NCBI GenBank assembly: GCA_947644325.1
Contig: CANRZD010000003.1
Location: forward strand, 1-55,028
Origin: an uncultured Clostridia bacterium
GTDB lineage: Bacteria; Bacillota; Clostridia; Oscillospirales; Acutalibacteraceae
DNA: 55,028 bases
Direction of reading: 5' to 3'
The first letter of the stretch is position 1; every line of letters starts with the position of its first letter. A program made the translations under genes and the position numbers. Shown here piece after piece: positions 19,108 through 28,574 of the stretch. Under the pieces are notes generated by a model. The model was not told where the DNA came from, ran no database searches, and was given only the letters and a program-made list of their open reading frames with translations.

Positions 19108-21036
19108 TCAAAGCTCCTGGGCTTCCTTCAGCCACAGGGCGGCGCTGGCGTCGCTGGGCATGCGGAAGTCCCCTCTGGGCGACAGCGTCACCGAGCCCAC
19201 CTTGGGCCCGTCCGGCAGGCAGGAGCGCTTGAACTGCTGGGAGAAAAACCGCCGGTAGAAGGAGCAGAGCCACTTTTTGATGACCTCCGGCTCGTACTCC
19301 CCCTCAAAGGCCCCGCAGGCCATCCGGTATATCTTCCCAGGCGTAAAGCCATAGCGCAGCACGTAGTACAGGAAGAAATCGTGCAGCTCGTAGGGCCCCA
19401 CCAGCTCCTCGGTCTTCTGGGCGATCTCCCCGTCTTTGGGCGGCAGCAGCTCCGGGCTCACGGGGGTGTCCAGCACGTCCAGCAGGGCCTTGCGCAGGCG
19501 GTTTCCGCTTTCCGTCTCCGGGCAGTGCCCGGCCTCCCAGCGCACCAGATGGCGCACCAGGGTCTTGGGGATAGACCCGTTTACCCCGTACATGGACATG
19601 TGGTCGCCGTTATAAGTAGCCCAGCCCAAAGCCAGCTCTGACAGGTCGCCGGTGCCGATGACCAGCGCCCCCCGCTGGTTTGCAAGGTCCATGAGCACCT
19701 GGGTGCGCTCCCGGGCCTGGGCGTTCTCGAAGGTCACGTCAAAACACTGGGGGTCCTGGCCGATGTCGGCAAAATGCTGCCGCACCGCCTTCTCGATGTT
19801 GATCTCCCTAAAGTCCACCCCCAATTCCTCTGCCATGCGCTGGGCGTTGCTCTTTGTGCGGCCGGTGGTGCCAAAGCAGGGCATGGACACCGCCAGTATG
19901 CCCTTACGCGGGAGCCCCAGGCTGTCAAAGGCCCGCACGCATACCAGAAGCGCCAAAGTAGAGTCCAGCCCCCCCGAGAGCCCCACCACCACGCTCTTGC
20001 CGTTAATATGGTGGAGCCGGGTGGCAAGCCCCTGGCTCTGCATGGTGAGGATGAGCCTGCACCGGCTGGAAAGCCCCTCCTGGTTCTCCGGCACAAAGGG
20101 GAACCGGGAGAACACGCGCCCCGGTGTGAAGCGCTCCAAGGTCTCCGGCAGGTAAGAGAAGGGGACGCGCGCCACGTCCGGGTCCCGGCGGGGCTGCCAG
20201 GTGTTCATGCGCATGCGCTCTTGCACAAGGAGTTCGAGGTCTATTTCCGCTATGGTGAGCCCGCTCTCAAAGAGCCCGCTTTCTTTCAGCACCGCGCCGT
20301 TTTCCGCTATCAGGTCGTGCCCGGCAAACACCATGTCCGTGGTGGATTCCCCAGGCCCCGCGTCCGCGTACACATAGGCGCTCAAAATGTGCCCCGACCA
20401 CATCTGCACCAGGCCCCTGCGGTACTCGGCCTTGCCGATGGTCTCGTCGCTGCAGGAAAGGTTCACAAGCACCGTGGCCCCGTTCTGGGCCAGCTTTGCG
20501 CTGGGGGGCTGCGCCCCCCACAGGTCCTCGCAGATTTCCCCGGCCACGCACAGGCCCTCCACATTTTCGCAGGGGAATAAAAGCCCCTTCCCCAGCACCG
20601 TCTCCTGCCCGCAGAAGGATACGGCCCGGGCCCCGCAGGCGGGGGTAAAGTACCGCAGCTCGTAAAACTCGCTGTAATTGGGGATGCTCTCCTTGGCCAC
20701 AAGCCCTAAAAGCCGCCCCCGGTGGAACACCGCCCCGCAGTTATACAAGGCCCCTTCGCAGGCCACAGGCAGGCCCACGGCGCAGAGGATATCCAAATCC
20801 TTCACGTCCTCCATGAGCTGCCCCAGGGCCTCCTCCGCTGACTTAAGCAGCGCCCGCTCTCTGAAAAGGTCGCCGCAGGTGTAGCCCGTCAGGCTCAATT
20901 CCGGGAAGCACACCAAGCCGCACCCGGCGTCATAAGCCTCCCGTATCAACGCCGCTATGGCGTCTTTGTTGTGGGCAACGTCCGCGGCCTTGCCCCGTGG
21001 GGTGGCCGCCGCCACCCGAAAAAATCCGTCCCGCAT
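19108..21036 (-). CDS. nadE: Glutamine-dependent NAD+ synthase
   Basis: Nitrilase-like N-terminus (CFPELSLTGYTCGDLF) and VVGLSGGLDSTLALLV, GTGDLSELALGWATYNGDHMSMY. Confidence 0.96.
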   Translation of the reverse strand: MRDGFFRVAAATPRGKAADVAHNKDAIAALIREAYDAGCGLVCFPELSLTGYTCGDLFRERALLKSAEEALGQLMEDVKDLDILCAVGLPVACEGALYNCGAVFHRGRLLGLVAKESIPNYSEFYELRYFTPACGARAVSFCGQETVLGKGLLFPCENVEGLCVAGEICEDLWGAQPPSAKLAQNGATVLVNLSCSDETIGKAEYRRGLVQMWSGHILSAYVYADAGPGESTTDMVFAGHDLIAENGAVLKESGLFESGLTIAEIDLELLVQERMRMNTWQPRRDPDVARVPFSYLPETLERFTPGRVFSRFPFVPENQEGLSSRCRLILTMQSQGLATRLHHINGKSVVVGLSGGLDSTLALLVCVRAFDSLGLPRKGILAVSMPCFGTTGRTKSNAQRMAEELGVDFREINIEKAVRQHFADIGQDPQCFDVTFENAQARERTQVLMDLANQRGALVIGTGDLSELALGWATYNGDHMSMYGVNGSIPKTLVRHLVRWEAGHCPETESGNRLRKALLDVLDTPVSPELLPPKDGEIAQKTEELVGPYELHDFFLYYVLRYGFTPGKIYRMACGAFEGEYEPEVIKKWLCSFYRRFFSQQFKRSCLPDGPKVGSVTLSPRGDFRMPSDASAALWLKEAQEL

Positions 21037-21066
21037 ATTCTCACGCCCTCCTTAATTTTTAGAAAA

Positions 21067-22653
21067 TCACTGGCTGTCGCCCGCGTCCCCGCCGCCCGGG
21101 TCCGATACCGGGGGCACAGGGGGATTGGGGTCAAAGGTGGGGGGCGGCTCCGTGGGGTCCACAATGGGAGGCGGCGAGGGCGGGTCTACGGGGGGCGTGG
21201 GCTCAATGACCGGGGGCGTAGGCTCCGTAGAAGGCTCCACAGAGGGCGAGGGCTCTACAGAGGGGCTGGCGGAGGGCTCGGTGTCCCCTTCGTCCTTGCC
21301 GGTGTCGATCTTGCTGGTATCCGTGCCCGCGCCGATGGCGAAGACCTTCCCCGTGGGCCGGTAGTAGGAATCGGGCAGATCCTCGGTGCGCACCTCCGCG
21401 TCGCCCTTCTTGAAGATACGCCAGGCCCGGGCCGAGTAGCCGTTGTTGCCGGAGGTCTTCAGGCGGTACTGCCCCTTCTTCAGGGTGGCGTCCACCACGA
21501 AGCTGGATTCGGACAAGGGCCCCGAAGACCCGGTCTCCTCCGAGCCCAGCACGATGTTGTCCCACTCCTCCGGGGTGATGCCGAAGAAGGACACGTGCAG
21601 AACTTTATCTTCCATCCAGGCGGCGATGTAAACCGGCGCCTCCAGGGTGTTCTTGAACCTAAAGTCGATGTTCCCATAGTCCACCGTGGCGTCCAGCCCG
21701 ATGGGGCAGTAGGTGGAGGGCATGCTGTGGCAGTCCCGCTCCACGATGGTCATGCCGGCCATGAGCGCGGCGTTATACAGGGTGGTAGAGCCCTGGCAGA
21801 TGCCGCCCCCGTACACCTGCACCAGCACCCCGCCGTTGATGCCCCCGGCGGGCAGCCAGCCCTTAGAGGGGTCGGTGCTGTCGCCGATGGCGGCGTTATA
21901 AGAGAACTCCTGGTCGGGCATGAGCACCGTGCCGTTTACATGGGAAAGGGCCAGCCGCATGTTGCTGTTGCCGTTTTCCGTGTTGGTGGAGGTGGTAGAG
22001 TAGGTGGATATCTGCTTAAAATTCTCGCTTAAATACTTTTCCGTCAGCTTCGGCTTTGTCTCTATGAACGCCGCCTGTATGTCCCCGTCGTGCTTTTGGG
22101 AGAGCAGCTGCCGCACGCTCTTTAAGGTAGCGGCCATGTCCACCCGAGAGCCTGCCTGCTCCGGGGTGAAGGTAAAGCTCGTGCCGTCGTAGCTCTCCAC
22201 AGTGGCGTCCTTGGCCTTTACGTAGCAGGCCTTGGCGGCTTCCTCCAGCTTGGCCCTGCCGGCGGGGGAAAGGTCCGCCACATAGGGCAGCGCGTACTCT
22301 TGGGGGGAGCGGTTGCTGAGAAGCCTCGGCAGCTCCTCTTCCAGCACGTCCTGTATGATGAAGTCGCCCTTTTGCAGCATGATGGTGTCGTCCTTGAACT
22401 TTACGCTGATCTCAAGGCCCCCCACGGCCTCCTCCAGGGCCTTCTTCGAGATGTCCAGGGCCTCCTCCAGGGTCTTCCCGCCGATGTTCCGCCCGCCCAT
22501 AGTGGTGCCCGTGGGGAACAAAGACGGGTCCTCTACCGCGGAGGAGATCAGGGAGGAATCCTCCTCTGCCCCGGGCCGCGCGCACCCAGCCAGGCCCGCC
22601 GTCAAAAGCAGCGAGAGAGCCCCCGCTGCCGCCAGTATCTTCCAGTTTTTCAT
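21067..22653 (-). CDS. VanW family lipoprotein with Pro/Ser-rich C-terminal tail
   Basis: Lipobox LLTAGLAGC; VanW motif SYNAAIGDSTDPSKGWLPAGGINGGVLVQVYGGGICQGSTTLYNAALMAG; PSASPSVEPSPSVEPSTEPTPP tail. Confidence 0.88.
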   Translation of the reverse strand: MKNWKILAAAGALSLLLTAGLAGCARPGAEEDSSLISSAVEDPSLFPTGTTMGGRNIGGKTLEEALDISKKALEEAVGGLEISVKFKDDTIMLQKGDFIIQDVLEEELPRLLSNRSPQEYALPYVADLSPAGRAKLEEAAKACYVKAKDATVESYDGTSFTFTPEQAGSRVDMAATLKSVRQLLSQKHDGDIQAAFIETKPKLTEKYLSENFKQISTYSTTSTNTENGNSNMRLALSHVNGTVLMPDQEFSYNAAIGDSTDPSKGWLPAGGINGGVLVQVYGGGICQGSTTLYNAALMAGMTIVERDCHSMPSTYCPIGLDATVDYGNIDFRFKNTLEAPVYIAAWMEDKVLHVSFFGITPEEWDNIVLGSEETGSSGPLSESSFVVDATLKKGQYRLKTSGNNGYSARAWRIFKKGDAEVRTEDLPDSYYRPTGKVFAIGAGTDTSKIDTGKDEGDTEPSASPSVEPSPSVEPSTEPTPPVIEPTPPVDPPSPPPIVDPTEPPPTFDPNPPVPPVSDPGGGDAGDSQ

Positions 22654-22780
22654 GTTTTGACCATCCTCTCGTTTTCCCATGCTCTTATTCTCACCGAACA
22701 AAACGGCAAGATACAGCCCCCCGAAAAAGGAAGGCCGCTTAAAATTTTGGTAATGGGGCCCTTATAGCCCTGACAAACTT

Positions 22781-22809
22781 ATTATACAGTCTATAGTCCC
22801 AAATGTAAA
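22781..22809 (-). promoter_or_regulatory. Promoter of VanW-family gene
   Basis: Minus strand TTTACA-17-TATAAT. Confidence 0.7.
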
Positions 22810-22840
22810 CCGCGAAATGGTTTCAATTTGATTAAAAAAT

Positions 22841-22869
22841 TTGAATTTTTTGGGCGTATATGTTACAAT
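22841..22869 (+). promoter_or_regulatory. Promoter of glycosyltransferase gene
   Basis: TTGAAT-17-TACAAT. Confidence 0.65.
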
Positions 22870-22925
22870 ACTTGTAACCGAATTTTAATCTTACCTTTTA
22901 TTCTTCTGCGAGGTATCAAGAAACC

Positions 22926-24065
22926 ATGAAGATCATGCTTCTCACCGCCGCCACCGGGGGCGGCCATATACGCACCGCCAACGCCGTGGAGCAGTATATC
23001 CAGGACAACACTTCCTTCGAGGTGGTCACCATCGACACCCTGAAGGCCGTGGGCCGCCTTTTGGACAAGACCGTCTGCGACAGCTACCTGTTCATGGCCA
23101 AAAAAGCCCCGGCCCTTTTCGGCCACCTGTATAAGCGCACCAACAAAAACAGCCGCCTGTCGGACCTTGTGCCCAAGCTCAGCGGCCTTTTCAGCGGCCT
23201 CCTCTATCCAACGATAGACGCCCACAAGCCCGACGCCATCATCACCACCCACCCCTTCGCAACGGAAATGGCCGCCGCCCTTAAAGAGGACGGCCTCATT
23301 ACCGCGCCCCTTATCTGCATCATCACCGACTACGGCGCCCATAGGGCCTACATCGCCGACGCCGTGGACGCCTACGTGGTGGCGGGCAGCCACATGCTGC
23401 CGGAGCTCAAGGCCTTCGGCGTGCCGGAGGAGAAGGTGTACCCCTTCGGCATACCGGTGCACGGGGTCTTTTTTGATGAGGAGGACCAGGCCATGCTCCT
23501 TCGGCAGCTGAGCCTGGACCCGGAGCTTCCTACCCTGCTTTTCATGGCCGGCAGCTTCGGGGTCAACAACATCATGAAGCTCTACCGGGACCTGACCGCC
23601 ACCCGGGTGCCCATGCAGATCATCGTCATCACCGGCCGCAACAAGAAGCTCTACGAGGCCTTCGAAAAAGAGCTCAGCCAGAACCAGGCCGTGCCCACCC
23701 GGCTGCTCTATTTTACCGACGAGGTGGAAAAGTACATGCACGCTGCCGACCTGCTGGTCACAAAGCCCGGGGGCCTTACGGTCTCAGAGGCATTGGCCTG
23801 CAACCTGCCCATGGCGGTCTTTGACGCCATCCCCGGCCAGGAGGAAGACAACGCCAACTTCCTTCTCACCCACGACATGTGCGTGCGCGTCGCAAAAGAC
23901 GGCGACTTCGCCGCGGAGATCTCGGGCCTTCTGCAGGAAAAGAAGCACCTGCAGGCCATGCGGGAAAACTGCCGGGAGTTCGACAAGTCCCAGTCCATCC
24001 CGAACCTTCTGGCCCTTATCCGCCGCCTGACCGGGGAGGGGGAGACGGGGGAGGAGGAAAAATAA
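22926..24065 (+). CDS. MGDG synthase / UgtP-like processive glycosyltransferase
   Basis: MLLTAATGGGHIRTANAVEQYI; TKPGGLTVSEALACNLPMAVFDAIPGQEEDNA. Confidence 0.88.
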   Translation: MKIMLLTAATGGGHIRTANAVEQYIQDNTSFEVVTIDTLKAVGRLLDKTVCDSYLFMAKKAPALFGHLYKRTNKNSRLSDLVPKLSGLFSGLLYPTIDAHKPDAIITTHPFATEMAAALKEDGLITAPLICIITDYGAHRAYIADAVDAYVVAGSHMLPELKAFGVPEEKVYPFGIPVHGVFFDEEDQAMLLRQLSLDPELPTLLFMAGSFGVNNIMKLYRDLTATRVPMQIIVITGRNKKLYEAFEKELSQNQAVPTRLLYFTDEVEKYMHAADLLVTKPGGLTVSEALACNLPMAVFDAIPGQEEDNANFLLTHDMCVRVAKDGDFAAEISGLLQEKKHLQAMRENCREFDKSQSIPNLLALIRRLTGEGETGEEEK

Positions 24066-24770
24066 ATGGCCTTTACCCAGGAAGACTATAAGGCCCTGCT
24101 CTCTGAGTTGCAGTATTTGGGCGACCCCAAATACAAGAAATTCCACGAGGGCCTCATGCCGGGCATATCCATGGCCTACGGGGTGCGGGTGCCCGCCATG
24201 CGGGCTATTGCAAAGCGCATCGTGAAGGAGGACCCCCGGGGCTTTCTTTCCCACAGCGCCCCCGCCTCTTACGAGGAAACTATGCTGCGGGGGCTTGTCA
24301 TTGCCTCTATGCCCCTGCCCATAGGGGAGCGCCTGGCCCTTACAGAGAGCTTCCTGCCCCTTATAGACAACTGGGCCCTGTGCGACACCTTCTGCGGCGC
24401 CTTCAAGCTCAAAAAGCCCCAGGACCGGGAAGAAATGTGGCGGTTCCTTCTGCCCCTCTTTGATTCGGAGGAGGAGTTCACCGCCCGCTTCGCCATCGTC
24501 ATGTTCCTGGGCCACTTCGTCACCGAAGACAAGATAGACGAGGGCCTGGGCCTCTTAGAGGGCCTAAGGCAGCCCCAGTACTACATACAGATGGCCGCAG
24601 CCTGGGCGGTGTGCGAGTGCTATGTGAAATTCCCCCAGAAGACCCTGCCCCTGCTCAAGCGCCAAACCCTCCCCCCCTTCACCCAGAACAAGGCTATCCA
24701 GAAGATACGGGAATCCTACCGGGTGCCGGGGGAGGATAAGGAGATGCTCCTATCCTATAAGCTTCCCTGA
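24066..24770 (+). CDS. DNA alkylation repair protein (AlkD-like HEAT repeats)
   Basis: YGVRVPAMRAIAKRI; LIDNWALCDTFCGAFK; length and helical repeats. Confidence 0.83.
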   Translation: MAFTQEDYKALLSELQYLGDPKYKKFHEGLMPGISMAYGVRVPAMRAIAKRIVKEDPRGFLSHSAPASYEETMLRGLVIASMPLPIGERLALTESFLPLIDNWALCDTFCGAFKLKKPQDREEMWRFLLPLFDSEEEFTARFAIVMFLGHFVTEDKIDEGLGLLEGLRQPQYYIQMAAAWAVCECYVKFPQKTLPLLKRQTLPPFTQNKAIQKIRESYRVPGEDKEMLLSYKLP

Positions 24771-24809
24771 GAGTATGTAAGCGAGCGCCCTTTCCGGCGC
24801 TCCCCCGTG

Positions 24810-25115
24810 TCATTCCGCGCTCGAGCTCTCTGAACTGTCCATATCGCTTTCCACGGCGCTGTCGGGGCGGCTTATGGCGGAGCTGCCCGAGCTCTCCAGG
24901 TTTTCCAGGGTGCTGGGGCTGTCAGAAGACGCGGAGCTGTCCGGGTCCACGGCGTCCTTCACGCCGGACTCTACCCGGCTGGCGGCGCTGCTCAGGGCGC
25001 TGCCCGCCTTCGATACGGTGCTGGACACGCTGCTCCCGGCTCTGCTGCCGCAGGCGGCCAGGGCGCAGAGGAGCAGCAGGGACCCGGTAATTAGGGCAAA
25101 AAATCTTTTTATCAT
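24810..25115 (-). CDS. Small Ser-rich lipoprotein
   Basis: MIKRFFALITGSLLLLCALAACGSRAGSS signal peptide and lipobox; Ser/Asp/Glu-rich mature region. Confidence 0.65.
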   Translation of the reverse strand: MIKRFFALITGSLLLLCALAACGSRAGSSVSSTVSKAGSALSSAASRVESGVKDAVDPDSSASSDSPSTLENLESSGSSAISRPDSAVESDMDSSESSSAE

Positions 25116-25250
25116 GGCGATGACCCTTTCTGCAAAAAGTTTTCGAAACATTCCTAGCCTGCCCTTTGGCCCTTCGCAAAATTCAGCCCTGGAAAATTTT
25201 TCAGTTTTCTACAGGAACCGTTAAGAAACTTGTAAGGACGTGACAGTATC

Positions 25251-26171
25251 ATGATAATGACCGTGACCCTAAACCCCGCCCTGGACCTGACGGCCCCCAG
25301 CGGCCCCCTGACCCCCGGCGGGGTGTGCCGCTATGAGCAGGCCCCCTTTCTGGCCGGGGGCAAGGGCATAAACGTCACCCGCCTGCTCACCTCCCTGGGC
25401 GTCCCCAATAAGGCCCTGGGCTTTCTCGCCGGGTTCACCGGCCGTGAGACAGAGCGCCAGCTTATAGAAGAAGGCTGCGCGGCGGACTTTATCCATCTCC
25501 CAGAGGGCTGCACCCGGGTGAACCTGAAGCTCATAGGGGAGGAGGGCGCCACGGAATTAAACGGCCAGGGCCCCCCTGTATCCCTTTCCGCTTTGGAGGA
25601 GCTTATGGAAAAGTGCGCCGCCCTCTCCCCGGGGGACACCCTGGTGCTGGCGGGAAGCGTGCCTTCCTCCCTGCCGGAGGACGCCTACGGCCGCATCCTC
25701 CGCAGGCTGCCCCAGGGCGTCCATTCTGTGGTGGACGCCGCCGGGGAGGCCCTGGGCTGCGCCCTGGCTTACCGGCCCTTTTTCATAAAGCCCAACCTGC
25801 AGGAACTCAGCGATTTCTTCTCCGCCCAGATCGAAAGTGTAGGGGAGGCCGCCCACTACGCCCGGGAGCTTCAGCACCTGGGGGCCCAAAACGTAGTGGT
25901 CTCCCTGGGTGAAAAAGGCGCGCTCTTAGTGGGGGCAGACGGCCGCTGCCTTTTCTGCCGGGCCGCCAAGGGCCAGGTCCTGTCCGCCGTTGGGGCCGGA
26001 GATTCCCTGGTGGCCGGGTTCCTCTACGGCTGGCGGCTTCACGGCCACGGGGAGGGGGCATTGCGCTGGGCGGTGGCCGCCGGGTGCGCCACGGCCTTCT
26101 CTCATGGCATCGCCACAGGGGAGCAGGTGAAGGCCCTCTACCCCCAGGTGGGCAACCCCAGCCCGGTGTGA
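25251..26171 (+). CDS. 1-phosphofructokinase-family (PfkB) hexose kinase
   Basis: MTVTLNPALDLT..., GGKGINVTRLL, LAGSVPSSLP, AVGAGDSLVAGFL. Confidence 0.92.
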   Translation: MIMTVTLNPALDLTAPSGPLTPGGVCRYEQAPFLAGGKGINVTRLLTSLGVPNKALGFLAGFTGRETERQLIEEGCAADFIHLPEGCTRVNLKLIGEEGATELNGQGPPVSLSALEELMEKCAALSPGDTLVLAGSVPSSLPEDAYGRILRRLPQGVHSVVDAAGEALGCALAYRPFFIKPNLQELSDFFSAQIESVGEAAHYARELQHLGAQNVVVSLGEKGALLVGADGRCLFCRAAKGQVLSAVGAGDSLVAGFLYGWRLHGHGEGALRWAVAAGCATAFSHGIATGEQVKALYPQVGNPSPV

Positions 26172-26185
26172 CAAAATATTCCAGG

Positions 26186-26214
26186 TTGACAGAGAGCGCG
26201 TTTCCACGTAAAAT
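26186..26214 (+). promoter_or_regulatory. Promoter of xpaC-telA operon
   Basis: TTGACA-17-TAAAAT. Confidence 0.7.
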
Positions 26215-26283
26215 AAACATGGGAAGCTAGAATCTAAGAAGAAAGGAACGATGCCGCCCTTGCGGCGTCGGGGGCATGCGCAT

Positions 26284-27387
26284 ATGGAACAAAAGGGAAA
26301 CAGGCCCATAGAGGAGGAGTACCGCTCCTCCCAGGTATATAAGAGGCTCACCGGGGCCGGGGCCGGCCGCCTGGCCGAGGGCATCGGCCGCGCCGCCGCC
26401 GAGCTGGACGGGGTCATAAACGGCTTTTCCTCCGGCGTGAAAAGCGGCGGGGCCGCCCGCCCCGCAGGGGGCCACCCCTACGCCCCGCCCCCTACAAATA
26501 AAGTCCCCCCGGGCTACCGCCAGCAGCAGGCCCAGAAAAAAGGCGCGCCGCCCCCGCCCACCAATAAGGTCCCGCCCCAGTACAAGCCCCCCGCCCCCGC
26601 CTACCGGCCCCCCCGGGCCCGCACCTGGCAGACGGCCCCCCAGCCCGCCCGGCGCCCCCAGGGCGTCACCCCGGCCCCCGCGCCCAAGATGCCCCCTATG
26701 AAGGTGGTGCGCCGGGGAAGCCCCGCAAAGTTCTACATCACCGGCGCGGCGGCGGTGCTGTACTCTCAGCTGTTCCCCATGTATAACATGGTGCATTTCG
26801 GCATCTTCGCCCTGGTGCTGGTGCTGGTGTTTTTAGGCAGCGCCGCGCTCTTTAAGGGCAAAAAGGAGTTTATCCCCGTAGAGCCCGAAAAGCCCGCAGA
26901 GCCGGAAAAGCCCAAGGAGGAGCCCAAGCCCTCCCGCACCGGGAACCCGGAGGTGGATAAGCTCATAGACGAGGGCAACGAGTACCTGCGAAAGCTCAGG
27001 GCCGCAAACGACGCCATCCCCGACGAGGCGCTCTCTGAGTGCATCGACCGCATGGAGCGGGCCTCGGCTGACATCTTCGCCTATATCGCCGACCACCCCG
27101 GCAAGGCCCCCCAGATACGGAAATTCATGAACTACTACCTGCCCACCACATTGAAGCTCTTAGGCAGCTACGAGCGCCTGTCCCGCCAGTCCGTGAAGGG
27201 GGAGAACATCACCTCCACCATGTTCAACATAGCGGGCATGATGCATACCGTGGCCGACGCCTTCGAAAAGCAGCTGGACTCCCTCTTTACCGACGAGGCC
27301 ATGGATATCTCGGCGGACATCACCGTGTTCGAGTCCATGCTGCAGCAGGAGGGCTTTGTAGAGGATAAGACCAAGCCGTCGCTTTGA
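26284..27387 (+). CDS. XpaC-family (5-bromo-4-chloroindolyl phosphate hydrolysis) membrane protein with Pro-rich N-terminus
   Basis: Pro-rich segment with two PPPTNKVPP repeats, two TM segments, C-terminal RKFMNYYLPTTLKLLGSYERL; adjacent to telA. Confidence 0.78.
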   Translation: MEQKGNRPIEEEYRSSQVYKRLTGAGAGRLAEGIGRAAAELDGVINGFSSGVKSGGAARPAGGHPYAPPPTNKVPPGYRQQQAQKKGAPPPPTNKVPPQYKPPAPAYRPPRARTWQTAPQPARRPQGVTPAPAPKMPPMKVVRRGSPAKFYITGAAAVLYSQLFPMYNMVHFGIFALVLVLVFLGSAALFKGKKEFIPVEPEKPAEPEKPKEEPKPSRTGNPEVDKLIDEGNEYLRKLRAANDAIPDEALSECIDRMERASADIFAYIADHPGKAPQIRKFMNYYLPTTLKLLGSYERLSRQSVKGENITSTMFNIAGMMHTVADAFEKQLDSLFTDEAMDISADITVFESMLQQEGFVEDKTKPSL

Positions 27388-27417
27388 GATAAATCTATTT
27401 TTTGAGGAGGACCGTAT

Positions 27418-28569
27418 ATGGAAAACGAACTGAAACTGACCCTGGAGCAGGAGGCCCCCGCCATGCCCACCCTGACCCTGGACCCCGAGGCCGCGGAAGC
27501 ACCCCAGGCAGCCCCCGCCCCGGAGGAGCCCGCCGTGCAGGAGGTGCAGCTGACCCCCGAGGAGCAGAAGATGGTGGATGAGTTCTCAGAGAAGATCGAC
27601 CTGCAGAACAGCACCCTGGTGCTGCAGTACGGCGCAGCCGCCCAGAAGAAGATCGCCTCTTTTTCCGACACGGCCCTCAATAACGTGCGCACCAAGGACC
27701 TGGGGGAGGTAGGCGAGCAGATCTCCTCTCTGGTGGTAGAGCTCAAGGGCTTTGACATCGACGAGGAGGAGAAAAAGGGCTTCTTCGGGTTCTTCAAGAA
27801 CACCGGCAACAAGATCACCGCCATGAAGGCCCGGTACGACTCGGCGGAGGTAAACGTCAACAAGATCGCCTCGGCTTTGGAGTCCCACCAGGTGCAGCTG
27901 ATGAAGGACATCGTCATGCTGGACAAGCTCTACGACATGAACCTTAATTACCACAAAGAGCTTTCCATGTACATCCTGGCGGGCAAAAAGAAGCTCAAGA
28001 AGGAGCGGGAAACCACCCTTGTGGAGATGCAGCAGCGGGCCCAGCGCTCAGGCCTTGCGGAAGACGCCCAGGCTGCCAACGACTTTGCCCAGCAGTGCGA
28101 CAACTTCGAAAAGAAGCTCCACGACCTGGAGCTCACCCGCATGGTGAGCGTGCAGATGTCCCCCCAGATACGCCTGGTGCAGAATAACGACAAGCTCATG
28201 ACCGACAAGATACAGTCAACGCTTGTAAACACCATCCCTCTCTGGAAGAGCCAGATGGTGCTGGCCCTGGGCGTGGCCCACTCGGCCCAGGCGGTGAAGG
28301 CCCAGCGGGAAGTCACCGACATGACAAACGAGCTGCTGCGCAAGAACGCCGAGAAGCTCAAAATGTCCACGATCGAGACCGCCCGGGAGACCGAGCGGGG
28401 CGTGGTGGACATGGAGACATTGCGCTACACCAACCAGTCCCTGATACAGACCCTGGACGAGGTGGTGAAGATTCAGGACGAGGGCCGCCAGAAGCGCCGG
28501 GCCGCCGAGGCGGAGATCGGCCGCCTGGAAGGGGAGCTCAAGCAGAAGCTCCTGGATATCCACACCTGA
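27418..28569 (+). CDS. Toxic anion resistance protein, TelA family
   Basis: FFKNTGNKITAMKARYDSAEVNVNKIASALESHQVQLMKDIVMLDKLYDMNL. Confidence 0.92.
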   Translation: MENELKLTLEQEAPAMPTLTLDPEAAEAPQAAPAPEEPAVQEVQLTPEEQKMVDEFSEKIDLQNSTLVLQYGAAAQKKIASFSDTALNNVRTKDLGEVGEQISSLVVELKGFDIDEEEKKGFFGFFKNTGNKITAMKARYDSAEVNVNKIASALESHQVQLMKDIVMLDKLYDMNLNYHKELSMYILAGKKKLKKERETTLVEMQQRAQRSGLAEDAQAANDFAQQCDNFEKKLHDLELTRMVSVQMSPQIRLVQNNDKLMTDKIQSTLVNTIPLWKSQMVLALGVAHSAQAVKAQREVTDMTNELLRKNAEKLKMSTIETARETERGVVDMETLRYTNQSLIQTLDEVVKIQDEGRQKRRAAEAEIGRLEGELKQKLLDIHT

Positions 28570-28574
28570 GCCTT

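Noticed and set aside
22829-22852. AT-rich imperfect palindrome TTCAATTTGATTAAAAAATTTGAA upstream of the glycosyltransferase as an operator
   Set aside because: Imperfect and low-complexity; overlaps the -35 but is not distinguishable from AT-rich promoter background.
24783-24802. GAGCGCC/GGCGCTC hairpin between alkD-like gene and lipoprotein gene
   Set aside because: A real inverted repeat but no T-run on either strand; insufficient evidence to call a terminator.
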